From assembly GCA_965215315.1 (NCBI GenBank), contig CBDCDB010000008.1, positions 1,302,001 to 1,366,000 on the forward strand: DNA of 64,000 nt, read 5' to 3'. Position 1 is the first letter of the stretch. Every line of letters begins with the position of its first letter. The notes beneath the pieces are model-generated. The model saw only the letters and a program-made list of their open reading frames with translations, did no database searches and was not told where the DNA came from. Source of the DNA: Truepera sp965215315 (GTDB lineage: Bacteria; Deinococcota; Deinococci; Deinococcales; Trueperaceae). A program made the translations under genes and the position numbers. Shown here piece after piece: positions 43,866-52,325 of this stretch.

Positions 43866-44723
43866 ATGACCTTTTTGGCGCTCGCCTTAGTCGTAACTTC
43901 GGCGTTCATGCACGCAAGCTGGAACTACTTTGCCAAACGTGCCGGGGGCGGGGTGGTCTTTACCTGGCTCTTTGCCGCGCTCACCACCCTTATTTACACG
44001 CCTGTCGGGATTTTCTACTGGCGTTGGCAACAAATCACGCTTAACTCGCTGACGCTCGTGTTTATCTTCGGGAGCGCCGTCATTCACCTCGTTTACTTTT
44101 TGCTGTTGCAGCGCGGCTACCGCACCGGGGATTTGTCACTTGTTTACCCATTAGCCAGAGGTTCCGGCCTGCTGCTCGCCACACTCGGCGCAGTTTTGCT
44201 GTTAGGTGAACGCCCCAGCGCCCTAGCGCTGACCGGCACGCTGCTCATCGTCGGGAGCGTTTTTACGCTTACGGGCGGGCGCAAGGCTTTTAGCGGCGGG
44301 CAGAAGCAGGCGGTCGTCTACGGTTTGGCAACAGGGGTCTGTATCGCTATTTATACGGTGTGGGACGACTACGCAGTGAGCCGACTGGCGGCCCCACCGC
44401 TTATTTTTATGTGGCTCTCCGAATGTTGCCGAGCGCTGTTACTTGCTCCAAGCGCCCTGAGAAATCCCCAAAAGCTCCGTGAGGTGTGGCGGCAGCACCG
44501 GCTCGAGGCCGTCGTTATCGCCGTTCTCAGCCCGCTAGCCTACATCCTCGTCCTTACGGCCCTCACCTTTACGCCCATAAGTTATGTTGCGCCCACACGC
44601 GAAATCAGTATCCTCATCGGCGCAATTTTGGGCGCACGGCTGCTCGCTGAAGGGGACGTGCGGCGGCGGCTCTGGGCAGCGAGCGGCATGGTCGTCGGGG
44701 TCGTCTTGTTAGCTTTTGGCTAG
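43866..44723 (+). CDS. EamA/DMT-superfamily transporter
   Basis: 285 aa, ten hydrophobic helices in two repeats. FMHASWNYFAKRAGGG, LSLVYPLARGSGLLLATLGAVLLLGERPS and the second repeat YVAPTREISILIGAILGARLLAEGD are characteristic of the family. Such proteins export or import metabolites. GGAGG precedes ATG 43866. The LacI-type gene downstream may control it. Confidence 0.88.
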   Translation: MTFLALALVVTSAFMHASWNYFAKRAGGGVVFTWLFAALTTLIYTPVGIFYWRWQQITLNSLTLVFIFGSAVIHLVYFLLLQRGYRTGDLSLVYPLARGSGLLLATLGAVLLLGERPSALALTGTLLIVGSVFTLTGGRKAFSGGQKQAVVYGLATGVCIAIYTVWDDYAVSRLAAPPLIFMWLSECCRALLLAPSALRNPQKLREVWRQHRLEAVVIAVLSPLAYILVLTALTFTPISYVAPTREISILIGAILGARLLAEGDVRRRLWAASGMVVGVVLLAFG

Positions 44724-44758
44724 GGCAAGCAGGCGGGTTTTACGGCGTCGGTTTACCG

Positions 44759-44789
44759 TTGAGCGAAAACCCGTCCGTTGCGCTACACT
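44759..44789 (+). promoter_or_regulatory. Promoter of the second LacI gene, leaderless
   Basis: TTGAGC (44759-44764), then TACACT (44784-44789), about 19 bp apart; the -10 ends 5 nt before GTG 44795. Confidence 0.5.
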
Positions 44790-44794
44790 GGCGT

Positions 44795-45808
44795 GTGTCC
44801 AGAAAAGCTTCCAAAGTCACGATGGCGGATGTGGCGCGCGCGGCGGGCGTCTCGAAGCAGACGGTCTCGAGGGTCTTGAACGGCACCGGACACACGAGCG
44901 TAGCGACGACCACGCGAATTGAAGCGCTGATTCGTGAGCTGGGCTACCGCCGCAGCGGGGTAGCGCGGAGTCTGGCGACGAACTCGAGCCTCACTTTGGG
45001 CTTGGTGGTTCCGGCGCTAGACAATCCTTACTACGCCGAAATCGCGCAGGGCGCGGAGTGGGCGGCGTGGGCGGAGGGCTACAATTTATTCTTGAGCAAC
45101 GTCTTTTACGACGCCGCGCGGGAGGCGGCGGCGCTCGAGTCGTTGCAAGACCGGGGCGCAGACGGCGTCATTATCGACACCCCAAGCTTACCGGACGACG
45201 CGCTGCTCGAGCTTCTGGCAGGGTTTAAGGCGGCGGTCGTGATCGAGCGGAGGGTGCCGTCAGAGGTTGCCGGGAGTATCACGGTAGACGACGCCGCGGG
45301 CGTCAGTCTGGCAGTGCGGCGGCTGGCGGCGGCTGGGCGAACACGGCTCGCCTTTTTAGCAGGCCCGGAGCGCTTCGGCAGCAGCCGGGTACGCCAGGAG
45401 GCGTTCATTCAGGCTGAAACGGCGCGTGGGACGTTTTCCGAAGCGAGACTGTTAGGGGCGGACTCGAGCGCTGAAGCGAGTTACCACCTCATCACGCGGC
45501 TGGCGCGTAAAGGTCTACCATTTGACGCGCTGATTTGTTTCAACGATGTGATGGCCGTAGGTGTGCTGCGGGCACTTGCCGAGGCCGGAGTGCGGGTTCC
45601 GGAAGCGGTCGCTGTGGTCGGTCACGACGACATTCCGATGGCCCCTTGGGTCCAGCCGCCTCTGAGCACGCTGCATATTGACAAGCGTGCGTTAGGTGTT
45701 CACGCCGTAAAGATGCTGCTCGAGCGCCTGAACGCGCAAACCCGTAAACCGACCGTACTGGAGCCCGACCTTATCGTCCGGGGAAGTACCGGCCCGCTAC
45801 CGGAGTAA
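44795..45808 (+). CDS. LacI-family transcriptional regulator
   Basis: 337 aa from GTG 44795; a TTG at 44759 coincides with the -35 element and is unlikely. HTH: MADVARAAGVSKQTVSRVLNG, hinge RRSGVARSLATN; core: LTLGLVVPALDNPYYAEIAQG, PFDALICFNDVMAVGVLRAL, VAVVGHDDIPMAPWVQPPLST. Candidate targets are the adjacent EamA gene or the hydroxyproline pair downstream. Confidence 0.9.
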   Translation: MSRKASKVTMADVARAAGVSKQTVSRVLNGTGHTSVATTTRIEALIRELGYRRSGVARSLATNSSLTLGLVVPALDNPYYAEIAQGAEWAAWAEGYNLFLSNVFYDAAREAAALESLQDRGADGVIIDTPSLPDDALLELLAGFKAAVVIERRVPSEVAGSITVDDAAGVSLAVRRLAAAGRTRLAFLAGPERFGSSRVRQEAFIQAETARGTFSEARLLGADSSAEASYHLITRLARKGLPFDALICFNDVMAVGVLRALAEAGVRVPEAVAVVGHDDIPMAPWVQPPLSTLHIDKRALGVHAVKMLLERLNAQTRKPTVLEPDLIVRGSTGPLPE

Positions 45809-45845
45809 AACCTCCCAAAATAGCGGCGGTGCCAAAGTGCGGTGC

Positions 45846-45851
45846 TAAAGT
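45846..45851 (+). promoter_or_regulatory. -10 box TAAAGT, leaderless
   Basis: Ends 5 nt before ATG 45857. Confidence 0.45.
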
Positions 45852-45856
45852 AAAGC

Positions 45857-46129
45857 ATGTTTTTTCGTCGAAATCCCAATTTTAAGCAGGAAGGCAGTTT
45901 CCTCTTGGCCCGCGTCCGCACCGACAAAAGCGGCGAGACGATCGCCGTCCGGCTCTCAAAAACGAGCGAGATGAGTTTGCAGGGCGGCGGCTACTTTGTT
46001 CGGAAGACGCTGATAGGCTCGAGCAGCCTCGACCAGGCGGTGTTGGAGGTTTCGCTGAGCCGGGGCCACCGCGTCAAAACTGCCACCGTAGACGGTGGTG
46101 AGCTGATTCCGGTTAAAGAGTGGGAATAA
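45857..46129 (+). CDS. Hypothetical protein, 90 aa
   Basis: No family recognised. Basic N-terminus (MFFRRNPNF), then alternating strands (SFLLARVRTDKSGETIAVRL, SLDQAVLEVSLSRGHRVKTA), probably a small beta fold. Supported by its -10 box and neighbour-like codon use. Confidence 0.6.
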   Translation: MFFRRNPNFKQEGSFLLARVRTDKSGETIAVRLSKTSEMSLQGGGYFVRKTLIGSSSLDQAVLEVSLSRGHRVKTATVDGGELIPVKEWE

Positions 46130-46335
46130 GCGCCGTAAAACGGGCGTGTTGCAACCGGTTGGGCAAGGTTGGCTAGAGCAAGACGTTATGAGAAGGTTTT
46201 ACGGGGCCGAGTTTCGTGAGGTTTGAACATGGTTTTGAACATACCTTTCAGGTGCAACAGCATTTACGGCTCAACCCTGCCGAGCGCTTCTGTAAAATTC
46301 CCGTTAGCGTCCCCTGCGAAAGCTGGTCGTCACAC

Positions 46336-47247
46336 ATGCAATTGAGCGCGTCCGAAACCGCCGCACGCCTCCCCTATCCGGAGCTCGCCGACGCTATTGC
46401 AGTCATGCTCCAAAAGCGTCTCGAGCTGACCGCACCGGAGCGCAGCGCCGTAAACTTGGGAAACGGCAACACCCTCTTGCTCATGCCCGCCGCCAGCCGC
46501 GACTTGACCATCACCAAACTCGTTACGGTTCATCCGAACAATCTGGAAGGTCTACCGACGATTCAGAGTGACGTTGTGGTCATGCGTACCGGCACCGGCG
46601 TGCGGCTGGGCATTTTAGACGGCGTGGTGACGGAACGGCGTACAGCAGCCCTTTCCTTGCTCGCGGCCAAAACGCTCGCGCCGCGTCCGGACGGCCCACT
46701 ACTCATCTTCGGGGCCGGGGTTCAGGCGAGAGCGCATTTGAAGGCGTTTCACGTCGGTTTAGACGTCAAGCAAGTATTTATCGCGTCACGGACGAGGGCC
46801 AAAGCCGCCGAGCTGGTAGCCTACGCGCAGTCGCTGGGGATGGACGCACAACTTACCGAAACTCCTGCCGACGTTGCCGCCGAGGTACCCCTTATCGTTA
46901 CCGCAACGACGAGCCGGACGCCCGTCTTGACTGGCCCCGTCCGGCGGGACACGCTGATCTGCGCGGTAGGATCGTTTCAACCCGAAGTTGCTGAGGTCGC
47001 AGTAGATGTTATCGCTGAAAGCCGGGTGGTGGTCGATACTTTAGAGGCCACAGAGACCGAAGCGGGCGACCTGCTTCAGGCTGTGGCAGCGGGGCGTTTA
47101 CGGTGGTCTGAAGTGGTAGAGCTCGAGTCCCTCCTAAAACATCCCGTAAACGTAGACCGGCCCACCGTGTTCAAAAGCGTTGGTCACGCTCTCTTTGACC
47201 TCGCTGCCGCGCACGTCGCCTTCGGCGTCCCTATCGCCCAGTTGTAG
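46336..47247 (+). CDS. Ornithine cyclodeaminase/mu-crystallin family, probable delta1-pyrroline-2-carboxylate reductase
   Basis: 303 aa from ATG 46336; the upstream extension to 46216 is not conserved in the family. Rossmann motif LLIFGAGVQARAHLKAF, with VVMRTGTGVRLGILDGVVTERRTAALSLLAAK before it. The gene converges with a trans-3-hydroxyproline dehydratase. The pair fits the known two-step route in which dehydration gives delta1-pyrroline-2-carboxylate and an OCD-family NAD(P)H enzyme reduces it to L-proline. Ornithine cyclodeaminase remains an alternative. Confidence 0.82.
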   Translation: MQLSASETAARLPYPELADAIAVMLQKRLELTAPERSAVNLGNGNTLLLMPAASRDLTITKLVTVHPNNLEGLPTIQSDVVVMRTGTGVRLGILDGVVTERRTAALSLLAAKTLAPRPDGPLLIFGAGVQARAHLKAFHVGLDVKQVFIASRTRAKAAELVAYAQSLGMDAQLTETPADVAAEVPLIVTATTSRTPVLTGPVRRDTLICAVGSFQPEVAEVAVDVIAESRVVVDTLEATETEAGDLLQAVAAGRLRWSEVVELESLLKHPVNVDRPTVFKSVGHALFDLAAAHVAFGVPIAQL

Positions 47248-47249
47248 CG

Positions 47250-48257
47250 CTACCTGAGAAAAAATCCGGCTCCTACCGAATCGTCCGGGTCGATGACCCA
47301 CTGATTAAATCCGGTGATAGCCGCTTGACCGCTCACTTCCGGAATTACGGCGTCGAACTCGCCGACTTTAGCGTGTCCGACGACCCTGCCGGTAAAGCTT
47401 GTGCCGATGATGCTCTCGTTGATCAGCACCTCGTTTTCGCTAAGCTGGCCTAGCGCGTAAAGCTGCGTGACCCGTCCCGCCGTACCGGTGCCGGTCGGTG
47501 AGCGGTCAACCTCACGGTCAGCGAAGATGCAGACGTTCGCCTGAGTTGAGCCCTGGTGCTGCGGCGGCCCGTCGATGATGGTGCCGTAAAGCCGGTTGAG
47601 TTCGGGGATAAGCGGATGCTGGATGCTCACTTCAGCGCTCACCACTTTTTTTACCTCATCACCCAAGACGATGAGCGCACGGTAGTTTTCCGGTGCGACC
47701 GAAAGCCCAACCTGCCCGCCGTCCAGATACGCGTAAAACGCGCCACCGAAAGCGATGTCTACTGTGACCAGGCCGAACGAGGGCGTATGAACCGCTAAAT
47801 CTCGTCGGTAAAGAAATGAAGGGACGTTGTTAAACCGCACCCGCCCGACTTTGGCACCGTCCCACTCGGCAAACGCCTCGATAAATCCGGCCGGTGAGTC
47901 AATACCGATACGGGTTTCCGGCACTTTGACCTCAACTAAACCTTGCGCGGCGGCAACTGTAGCGAGCGCGATGATACCGTGCCCGCACATGTCCGAATAG
48001 CCTTCGTTGTGCATAAAAATCACACCTAAGTCTGCCTCCGGGGTAACGGGTTCGGTGATATATGCACCGTACATGTCGGCGTGACCCCTCGGTTCCCACA
48101 GCAGCGCTTTACGCACGTCATCGAGGTTTTCTTCCGCCCAGCGGCGCTTTTCTAGAATCGTGGTGCTGGGAATGCGCGGAACACCGGCAGTGACGATGCG
48201 GAGCGGTTCGCCCGCGGTGTGCGCGTCTATGGTCGTGTAGGTACGGCTGAAGTGCAT
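47250..48257 (-). CDS. Trans-3-hydroxy-L-proline dehydratase (proline racemase family)
   Basis: 335 aa; GGAGGA upstream of ATG 48257. The first catalytic Cys is present in YSDMCGHGIIAL. At the second position the motif is DRSPTGTGTAG, with Thr in place of Cys. Proline racemases and 4-hydroxyproline epimerases have Cys-Cys; the Cys-Thr pair marks trans-3-hydroxyproline dehydratases. Start motif TIDAHTAGEPLRIV is typical. It ends 2 bp from the convergent reductase gene. Confidence 0.88.
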   Translation of the reverse strand: MHFSRTYTTIDAHTAGEPLRIVTAGVPRIPSTTILEKRRWAEENLDDVRKALLWEPRGHADMYGAYITEPVTPEADLGVIFMHNEGYSDMCGHGIIALATVAAAQGLVEVKVPETRIGIDSPAGFIEAFAEWDGAKVGRVRFNNVPSFLYRRDLAVHTPSFGLVTVDIAFGGAFYAYLDGGQVGLSVAPENYRALIVLGDEVKKVVSAEVSIQHPLIPELNRLYGTIIDGPPQHQGSTQANVCIFADREVDRSPTGTGTAGRVTQLYALGQLSENEVLINESIIGTSFTGRVVGHAKVGEFDAVIPEVSGQAAITGFNQWVIDPDDSVGAGFFLR

Positions 48258-48292
48258 CGTTTCCTCCGGTTACGCTGGGCTGACTATAGGTG

Positions 48293-48298
48293 TATACT
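48293..48298 (+). promoter_or_regulatory. -10 box TATACT for the thiamin-controlled operon
   Basis: Lies 5 bp before the TPP aptamer. Confidence 0.5.
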
Positions 48299-48302
48299 AG
48301 CC

Positions 48303-48393
48303 CTCTCACCAGGGGTGCTGAAAGGCTGAGAGAGCCCGCGTCATGCGGCTCAACCCTAGAACCTGACCCGGATAGTACCGGCGGAGGAAGTGT
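48303..48393 (+). ncRNA. TPP (THI-box) riboswitch
   Basis: AGGGGTGCTGAAAGGCTGAGAG, then CAACCCTAGAACCTGACCCGG, GATAGTACCGGCGGAGGAAG: all conserved blocks in order. It controls tenA and the ABC genes downstream. Confidence 0.95.
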
Positions 48394-48419
48394 GACGCGC
48401 TCGTAACTTTAAGCTTGCG

Positions 48420-48449
48420 CCTCCTGGTGAAGTTGCCAGGAGGTTTTTT
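48420..48449 (+). terminator. TPP-riboswitch expression platform hairpin
   Basis: CCTCCTGG (48420-48427) pairs with CCAGGAGG (48436-48443), followed directly by TTTTTT. The 3-prime arm contains the AGGAGG ribosome-binding site of tenA, so the same hairpin can terminate transcription and hide the site. Confidence 0.75.
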
Positions 48450-48450
48450 A

Positions 48451-49134
48451 GTGGCTAGTGTAAACGCAGCTTACGGCGAGGGTGTCGGCACCGGTTTTTT
48501 AGCCGGGTTAAGTACCCGGAACCTGCGCCCGAAGCAAGAACAACTCCTCAACCATCCACTTTGGACAGGTATCTACGACCAAACCACGACCCGCGAACAG
48601 CTCGCCCGGTTTGCCCTGCAAGATATCTTTTTAATCCGTGAGATCTACCGTTTGGACAGCCTCACCATCGCCAAAGCGCCCACAGCTAAAGCGGCGGACG
48701 CGCTGATTGCTAAGTTGACGCCTAAGTCTGGGGCCGCCGACACGCTTTTACGCTTTGGTGAGGCGGTCGGTTTGACACCGGAGGATTTTGCTGAGGCAGA
48801 CCCTCTTGCACCCTGCCTTGCGTTGACGGCGCAGTTTTACTATCACCTGGCGCGAAGTTCGTTCGCTGAAACGGTCGCGTGTCTCGGGGCGAGTGAGACG
48901 ATTTTTTTGGAGATTTGCGGACGCATCGACGCTCCGCTCCGGCAGTATGGCTTTTCGGATGAGGCTACGGAATTCTTCAGCTTTCATGAAGCGCTCGAGC
49001 CTGCCGAACGTACCACTACAGACATGCTCCGCCCACTCGTTACGACCGACGCGGAGAGAGAAGCCGTAACCCGTGCCGCCGAACTCTGTTACGACTTTGA
49101 ACGGCTGTTTTACGACGCGGTGCATTCTGGATGA
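48451..49134 (+). CDS. tenA: TenA-family thiaminase II / aminopyrimidine hydrolase
   Basis: 227 aa from GTG 48451, which has AGGAGG 8 nt upstream inside the riboswitch hairpin. Helical TenA fold: NHPLWTGIYDQTTTREQLARFALQD, CLGASETIFLEICGRI, EFFSFHEALEPAE. TenA salvages the pyrimidine HMP from degraded thiamin. It overlaps the permease start by 4 bp and belongs to a thiamin-controlled salvage operon. Confidence 0.87.
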   Translation: MASVNAAYGEGVGTGFLAGLSTRNLRPKQEQLLNHPLWTGIYDQTTTREQLARFALQDIFLIREIYRLDSLTIAKAPTAKAADALIAKLTPKSGAADTLLRFGEAVGLTPEDFAEADPLAPCLALTAQFYYHLARSSFAETVACLGASETIFLEICGRIDAPLRQYGFSDEATEFFSFHEALEPAERTTTDMLRPLVTTDAEREAVTRAAELCYDFERLFYDAVHSG

Positions 49135-49877
49135 AACGGTTTATGGGCGTTTTAGCACCGCTGGTTGCAGGCGTCGCTGTTTTGGGCGTGTGGCAGCTCA
49201 GCGTCACGGTGAGGGATGTTCCGCCGAGCTTTCTGCCGTCGCCGTCTGTAGTCATCAAGACCTTGTTTGAACAACGTGGGCTTTTATGGGACAACAGCCT
49301 GACAACGCTTTCCGAAACGGTATTGGGCGTTCTTCTAGCAGTTTTCGTTGCGCTCGTCTGGGCACTCTTGCTCGACCGGTCTGCGCTGCTAAAGCGGGCA
49401 CTTCTGCCGTACCTCGTCGCCTCGCAGACCGTCCCGATTATCGTTTTGGCCCCGCTGATGCTCCTCTGGTTCGGCTTCGGACTTTTGCCCAAAGTGCTGC
49501 TGGTTGCGCTCTTTGCCTTTTTCCCTATCGTTCTTTCGACGCTTTCGGGCCTCGAGCAAACACCCTCCGAACGCGTTGACCTGATGCGTTCACTGGCCGC
49601 GTCGCCGTGGCAGACGTTCCGCTTTTTGTGCTGGCCCGGTGCGCTACCGAGCTTTTTTGCGGGCTTACGCATTACCCTCACCTACAGCGTCACAGGCGCT
49701 ATCTTTGCCGAATACGTCGGCGGCTTTTCGGGTCTCGGCATCTTGCTGCAAACCGCTGCGAACTCACGTGCCACCCCTTTAGTCTTCGCCACCATTTTAG
49801 TTATCGCTCTGCTCAGCTCGCTGCTCGTCGCCGGTGTGCGGCTGCTCGAGCGTCTCACCATGCCTTGGAGGTTTTAG
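49131..49877 (+). CDS. ABC permease, probably for a thiamin pyrimidine precursor (ThiX type)
   Basis: 248 aa, six helices. LPSPSVVIKTLFEQRGLLWDN and the EAA-like loop SERVDLMRSLAASPWQTFRFLCWPGALPS place it with SsuC/TauC/ThiX permeases. Its position between tenA and a THI5-like binding protein, under a TPP riboswitch, indicates import of HMP or formylaminopyrimidine. No ATPase gene (ThiZ) accompanies it. Confidence 0.88.
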   Translation: MKRFMGVLAPLVAGVAVLGVWQLSVTVRDVPPSFLPSPSVVIKTLFEQRGLLWDNSLTTLSETVLGVLLAVFVALVWALLLDRSALLKRALLPYLVASQTVPIIVLAPLMLLWFGFGLLPKVLLVALFAFFPIVLSTLSGLEQTPSERVDLMRSLAASPWQTFRFLCWPGALPSFFAGLRITLTYSVTGAIFAEYVGGFSGLGILLQTAANSRATPLVFATILVIALLSSLLVAGVRLLERLTMPWRF

Positions 49878-50857
49878 TGAAAGGTTTTCTCGTACTATTT
49901 GTTGCATGTTTTACGTTTGCGTCCGCCCAGACCCAACCAGACCAGACCGTCCGTCTGGCCCTCGACTGGGTACCGAACACGAACCACACCGGCATCTACG
50001 CCGCGCTTGCTAAAGGCTGGTATGAAGACGCGGGTGTAAACTTACAGATTTTGCCCTACGGCAGTGTGTTGCCTGAAGCTTTGGTGGCGAACGGTCAGGC
50101 GGAGGTGGGTGTCTCGAGCACCGAAGGCGTGTTGGGCGCAACCGCCGCCGGGGAGCCGGTCGTCTCTATCGCGGCCATGTTAGCTACCAATACGGCGGCG
50201 CTGGCTGTCCTGAAAAGTAGCGGTATTACCCAACCGAAAGACCTGGACGGTAAAATCTACGCCGCCTTCGGCAGCACCTACGAAGACCCGACGATTGCCA
50301 CCGTTATCCGTAGCGACGGCGGCACCGGCAACTTTCGGAGTGCGCTTCTGAACGTCGCCGGATTTGACGCGTTGCTAGCAGGCCGCGCCGATTTCGTCTG
50401 GATTTTTCGGGGTTGGCAGGGCGTTCAGGCCGAACGTGAAGGCGTCAACCTGACCCTGTTTAACTTCAGCGATTACGGCGTGCCGGACTACTACACGCCC
50501 GTGTTGGTCTCGAGCCCGGACGGTGCAAAAAATAATTCGGATGCACTCGAGGCGTTTTTACAGGCAACCGCTAGAGGTTACACCTTTGCAGCGAACAACC
50601 CTGAAGAAGCTGCCGACCTACTCTTAGGAGCCGCGCCTGAGGGCAGCTTTCCCGACCCCGGTTTGGTACGTGAGTCGCAGGGGGTGGTCTCGAGCTTCTA
50701 CCTCGCCGAGGGCCAAGCGTGGGGTCAGCAGGGCCCAGATATGTGGAGGGGTTATCCAACCTTGCTACTAGACGCAGGCATCTTTGGCGAGACGACCGAG
50801 GCTGTCCGTCAGGCAGTTGAGGCTAGGGCGCTCTATACGAATGCGTTACTGAGATAG
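49877..50857 (+). CDS. THI5/NMT1-like substrate-binding protein (ThiY type)
   Basis: 326 aa from GTG 49877 (TTGGAGG upstream), overlapping the permease stop by one base. The signal peptide is VLFVACFTFASAQ. RLALDWVPNTNHTGIYAALAKGWYEDAGV is the NMT1/THI5 opening, with VSSTEGVLGATAAGEPVVSIAAM following. It captures a pyrimidine precursor of thiamin for the ThiX-type permease. Confidence 0.88.
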   Translation: MKGFLVLFVACFTFASAQTQPDQTVRLALDWVPNTNHTGIYAALAKGWYEDAGVNLQILPYGSVLPEALVANGQAEVGVSSTEGVLGATAAGEPVVSIAAMLATNTAALAVLKSSGITQPKDLDGKIYAAFGSTYEDPTIATVIRSDGGTGNFRSALLNVAGFDALLAGRADFVWIFRGWQGVQAEREGVNLTLFNFSDYGVPDYYTPVLVSSPDGAKNNSDALEAFLQATARGYTFAANNPEEAADLLLGAAPEGSFPDPGLVRESQGVVSSFYLAEGQAWGQQGPDMWRGYPTLLLDAGIFGETTEAVRQAVEARALYTNALLR

Positions 50858-50859
50858 AC

Positions 50860-50898
50860 GTTCAGCCGTGCGCAAAAGCTGTTTACGCACGGCCGAAC
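50860..50898. terminator. Hairpin between convergent thiY-like and aroH genes
   Basis: GCCGTGCG (50865-50872) pairs with CGCACGGC (50886-50893), extended by GTTC/GAAC outside. No T-tract. Confidence 0.6.
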
Positions 50899-51290
50899 TA
50901 CTGGGCGCTCAGCAAATCGGGGCGCAATTTGACCGCCTCACGCAGATAGATATGCCGCATCTCACGCTGCGTTTTGGTCGTGTTGACCTGAAGCATAATC
51001 CGCACCGCTTTAGGTAGACGGTTCGGCACCGGAATCTCCTGATTGCACATTAAAGGCACCAAGCTCATCCCGAGCGCCCGCGCCGCCTCTGCCGGAAAGG
51101 TGCTCGTTAAATCGGGCGTGGTGGTGAAAAAAATCGCAGCGATAACCTCGAAGTCATGAATATCGTTCTCGAGGAGCATTGTCTCTAACAGCTCTTTGGT
51201 GGCCGCCAAAATCAGTTCGGGTTCGTCTCGTGCGACCGTCGTCGCGCCGCGAACACCGCGCACCCAAGTCGGCCTGGGGGTTGGTTCCAT
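50898..51290 (-). CDS. aroH: Chorismate mutase, AroH type
   Basis: 130 aa, the size of the Bacillus-type trimeric enzyme. VRGVRGATTVARDEPELILAATKELL contains the conserved RGATT opening; FFTTTPDLTSTFPAEAARALG and PVPNRLPKAVRIMLQVNT complete the family pattern. Converts chorismate to prephenate. A TACACT box ends 6 nt before the ATG, a leaderless start. Confidence 0.93.
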   Translation of the reverse strand: MEPTPRPTWVRGVRGATTVARDEPELILAATKELLETMLLENDIHDFEVIAAIFFTTTPDLTSTFPAEAARALGMSLVPLMCNQEIPVPNRLPKAVRIMLQVNTTKTQREMRHIYLREAVKLRPDLLSAQ

Positions 51291-51296
51291 AGGGAG

Positions 51297-51302
51297 AGTG
51301 TA
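51297..51302 (-). promoter_or_regulatory. -10 box TACACT for aroH, leaderless
   Basis: On the minus strand it ends 6 nt before ATG 51290. Confidence 0.55.
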
Positions 51303-51511
51303 GCACTGCCTCTAAGGTGAGGCTAAAGTTTTGCCGTGGTTTGAGGCAAAGATGGTTGACCGCCCCTGTGTATGACTGAAGGTGTCGGCTTACGCGGTGA
51401 ACGGGCCGTAGTCACGCATAAGAGGGTCGCCTAATGCTTCACACAACAGCAACCCCGTGGCCCCTCATCGCTAGCAGCGACATTGGGCAGTACCCTGAGG
51501 GTGGGGGTAAT

Positions 51512-51892
51512 ATGACACATTCATCACTGGGCACCCGCACGCTGCTCGCCGTAATCGCTGTTGTAGTGGGGTTCGCTGCACTTAAAGCCACGCAACCGGT
51601 CTCGCTGCCGCTAGTTTTTGCGGTCGTCTTGCTGCTCTTTTTTAGGCCGCTCCAGGTCTGGCTCGACCGCCGCCTCCCTCACTGGCTAAGCCCGCTGATG
51701 GTGCTGCTGATCGTTTTGGGCCTGCTTGCGCTGGGAGGGTTGGCCGTGGCTTACGGGGTGTCGGTTGTTGCTCCCGAATTGCCCCGGTTGGCTGAGCAGC
51801 TTCGACCTCAGCTCGAGAGTTTGAGAGGCCGTTTGCAAGGTTCAGGGGTGCGGAAGTGGATGCGTGAGCCGAAAGACGCCGCCCTCTTCTAG
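51512..51892 (+). pseudogene. AI-2E-family transporter, truncated
   Basis: 127 aa from ATG 51512, against about 350 in the family. The first helices are normal (TLLAVIAVVVGFAALKATQPVSLPLVFAVVLLLFFRPLQVWLDRRLP). The sequence stops after LRPQLESLRGRLQG and the following DNA has no related coding, so a deletion or insertion removed the C-terminal two-thirds. This is the left boundary of the accessory island. Confidence 0.78.
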
Positions 51893-52325
51893 CGCTATAG
51901 GAACTGCACGGCAGTGTGAACATAAAGACATAACTGTCCCTTCTATTAGGCACCCCCCGGACCTAACTGGAGTTTATAGCTTGGGTATTCACAAAAAACT
52001 TACAGAGGTTTGGCGACCTGCACGAGCATTGCCTCTGATGAACAAGTTCGTGCGGCGCTTACATTGTTGAGCTAGATTACGACATAGCCTTAGAGAGGTC
52101 GAATTGGATACGCGGTCAGCTCGGCGCTCGGGGCGTCTAACACCTTCAGGCGACACGCCCTTACTAAAAAGAGTTTTGGTGCTGCAGTAGTGCTGTCGGC
52201 GTCAGCGTCTTAGTTTTGTGGCGAAACACCAACAGGCTTAAGCGCGCAGGTGAGAACAAATTAACTTGCGAGAGGGCCAACACAGACTACAGTTACTTTC
52301 GGTTCGGTAACGAATATGAGGCTTC
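51893..52325. other. Gene-free stretch at the island boundary
   Basis: No open frame with coding character, no recognisable RNA. Sequence after the truncated AI-2E gene is of unknown origin. Confidence 0.55.

Noticed and set aside
49607..49876. Upstream extension of the ThiY-like gene
   Set aside because: It overlaps the permease coding sequence; the GTG at 49877 has a ribosome-binding site and a signal peptide follows.
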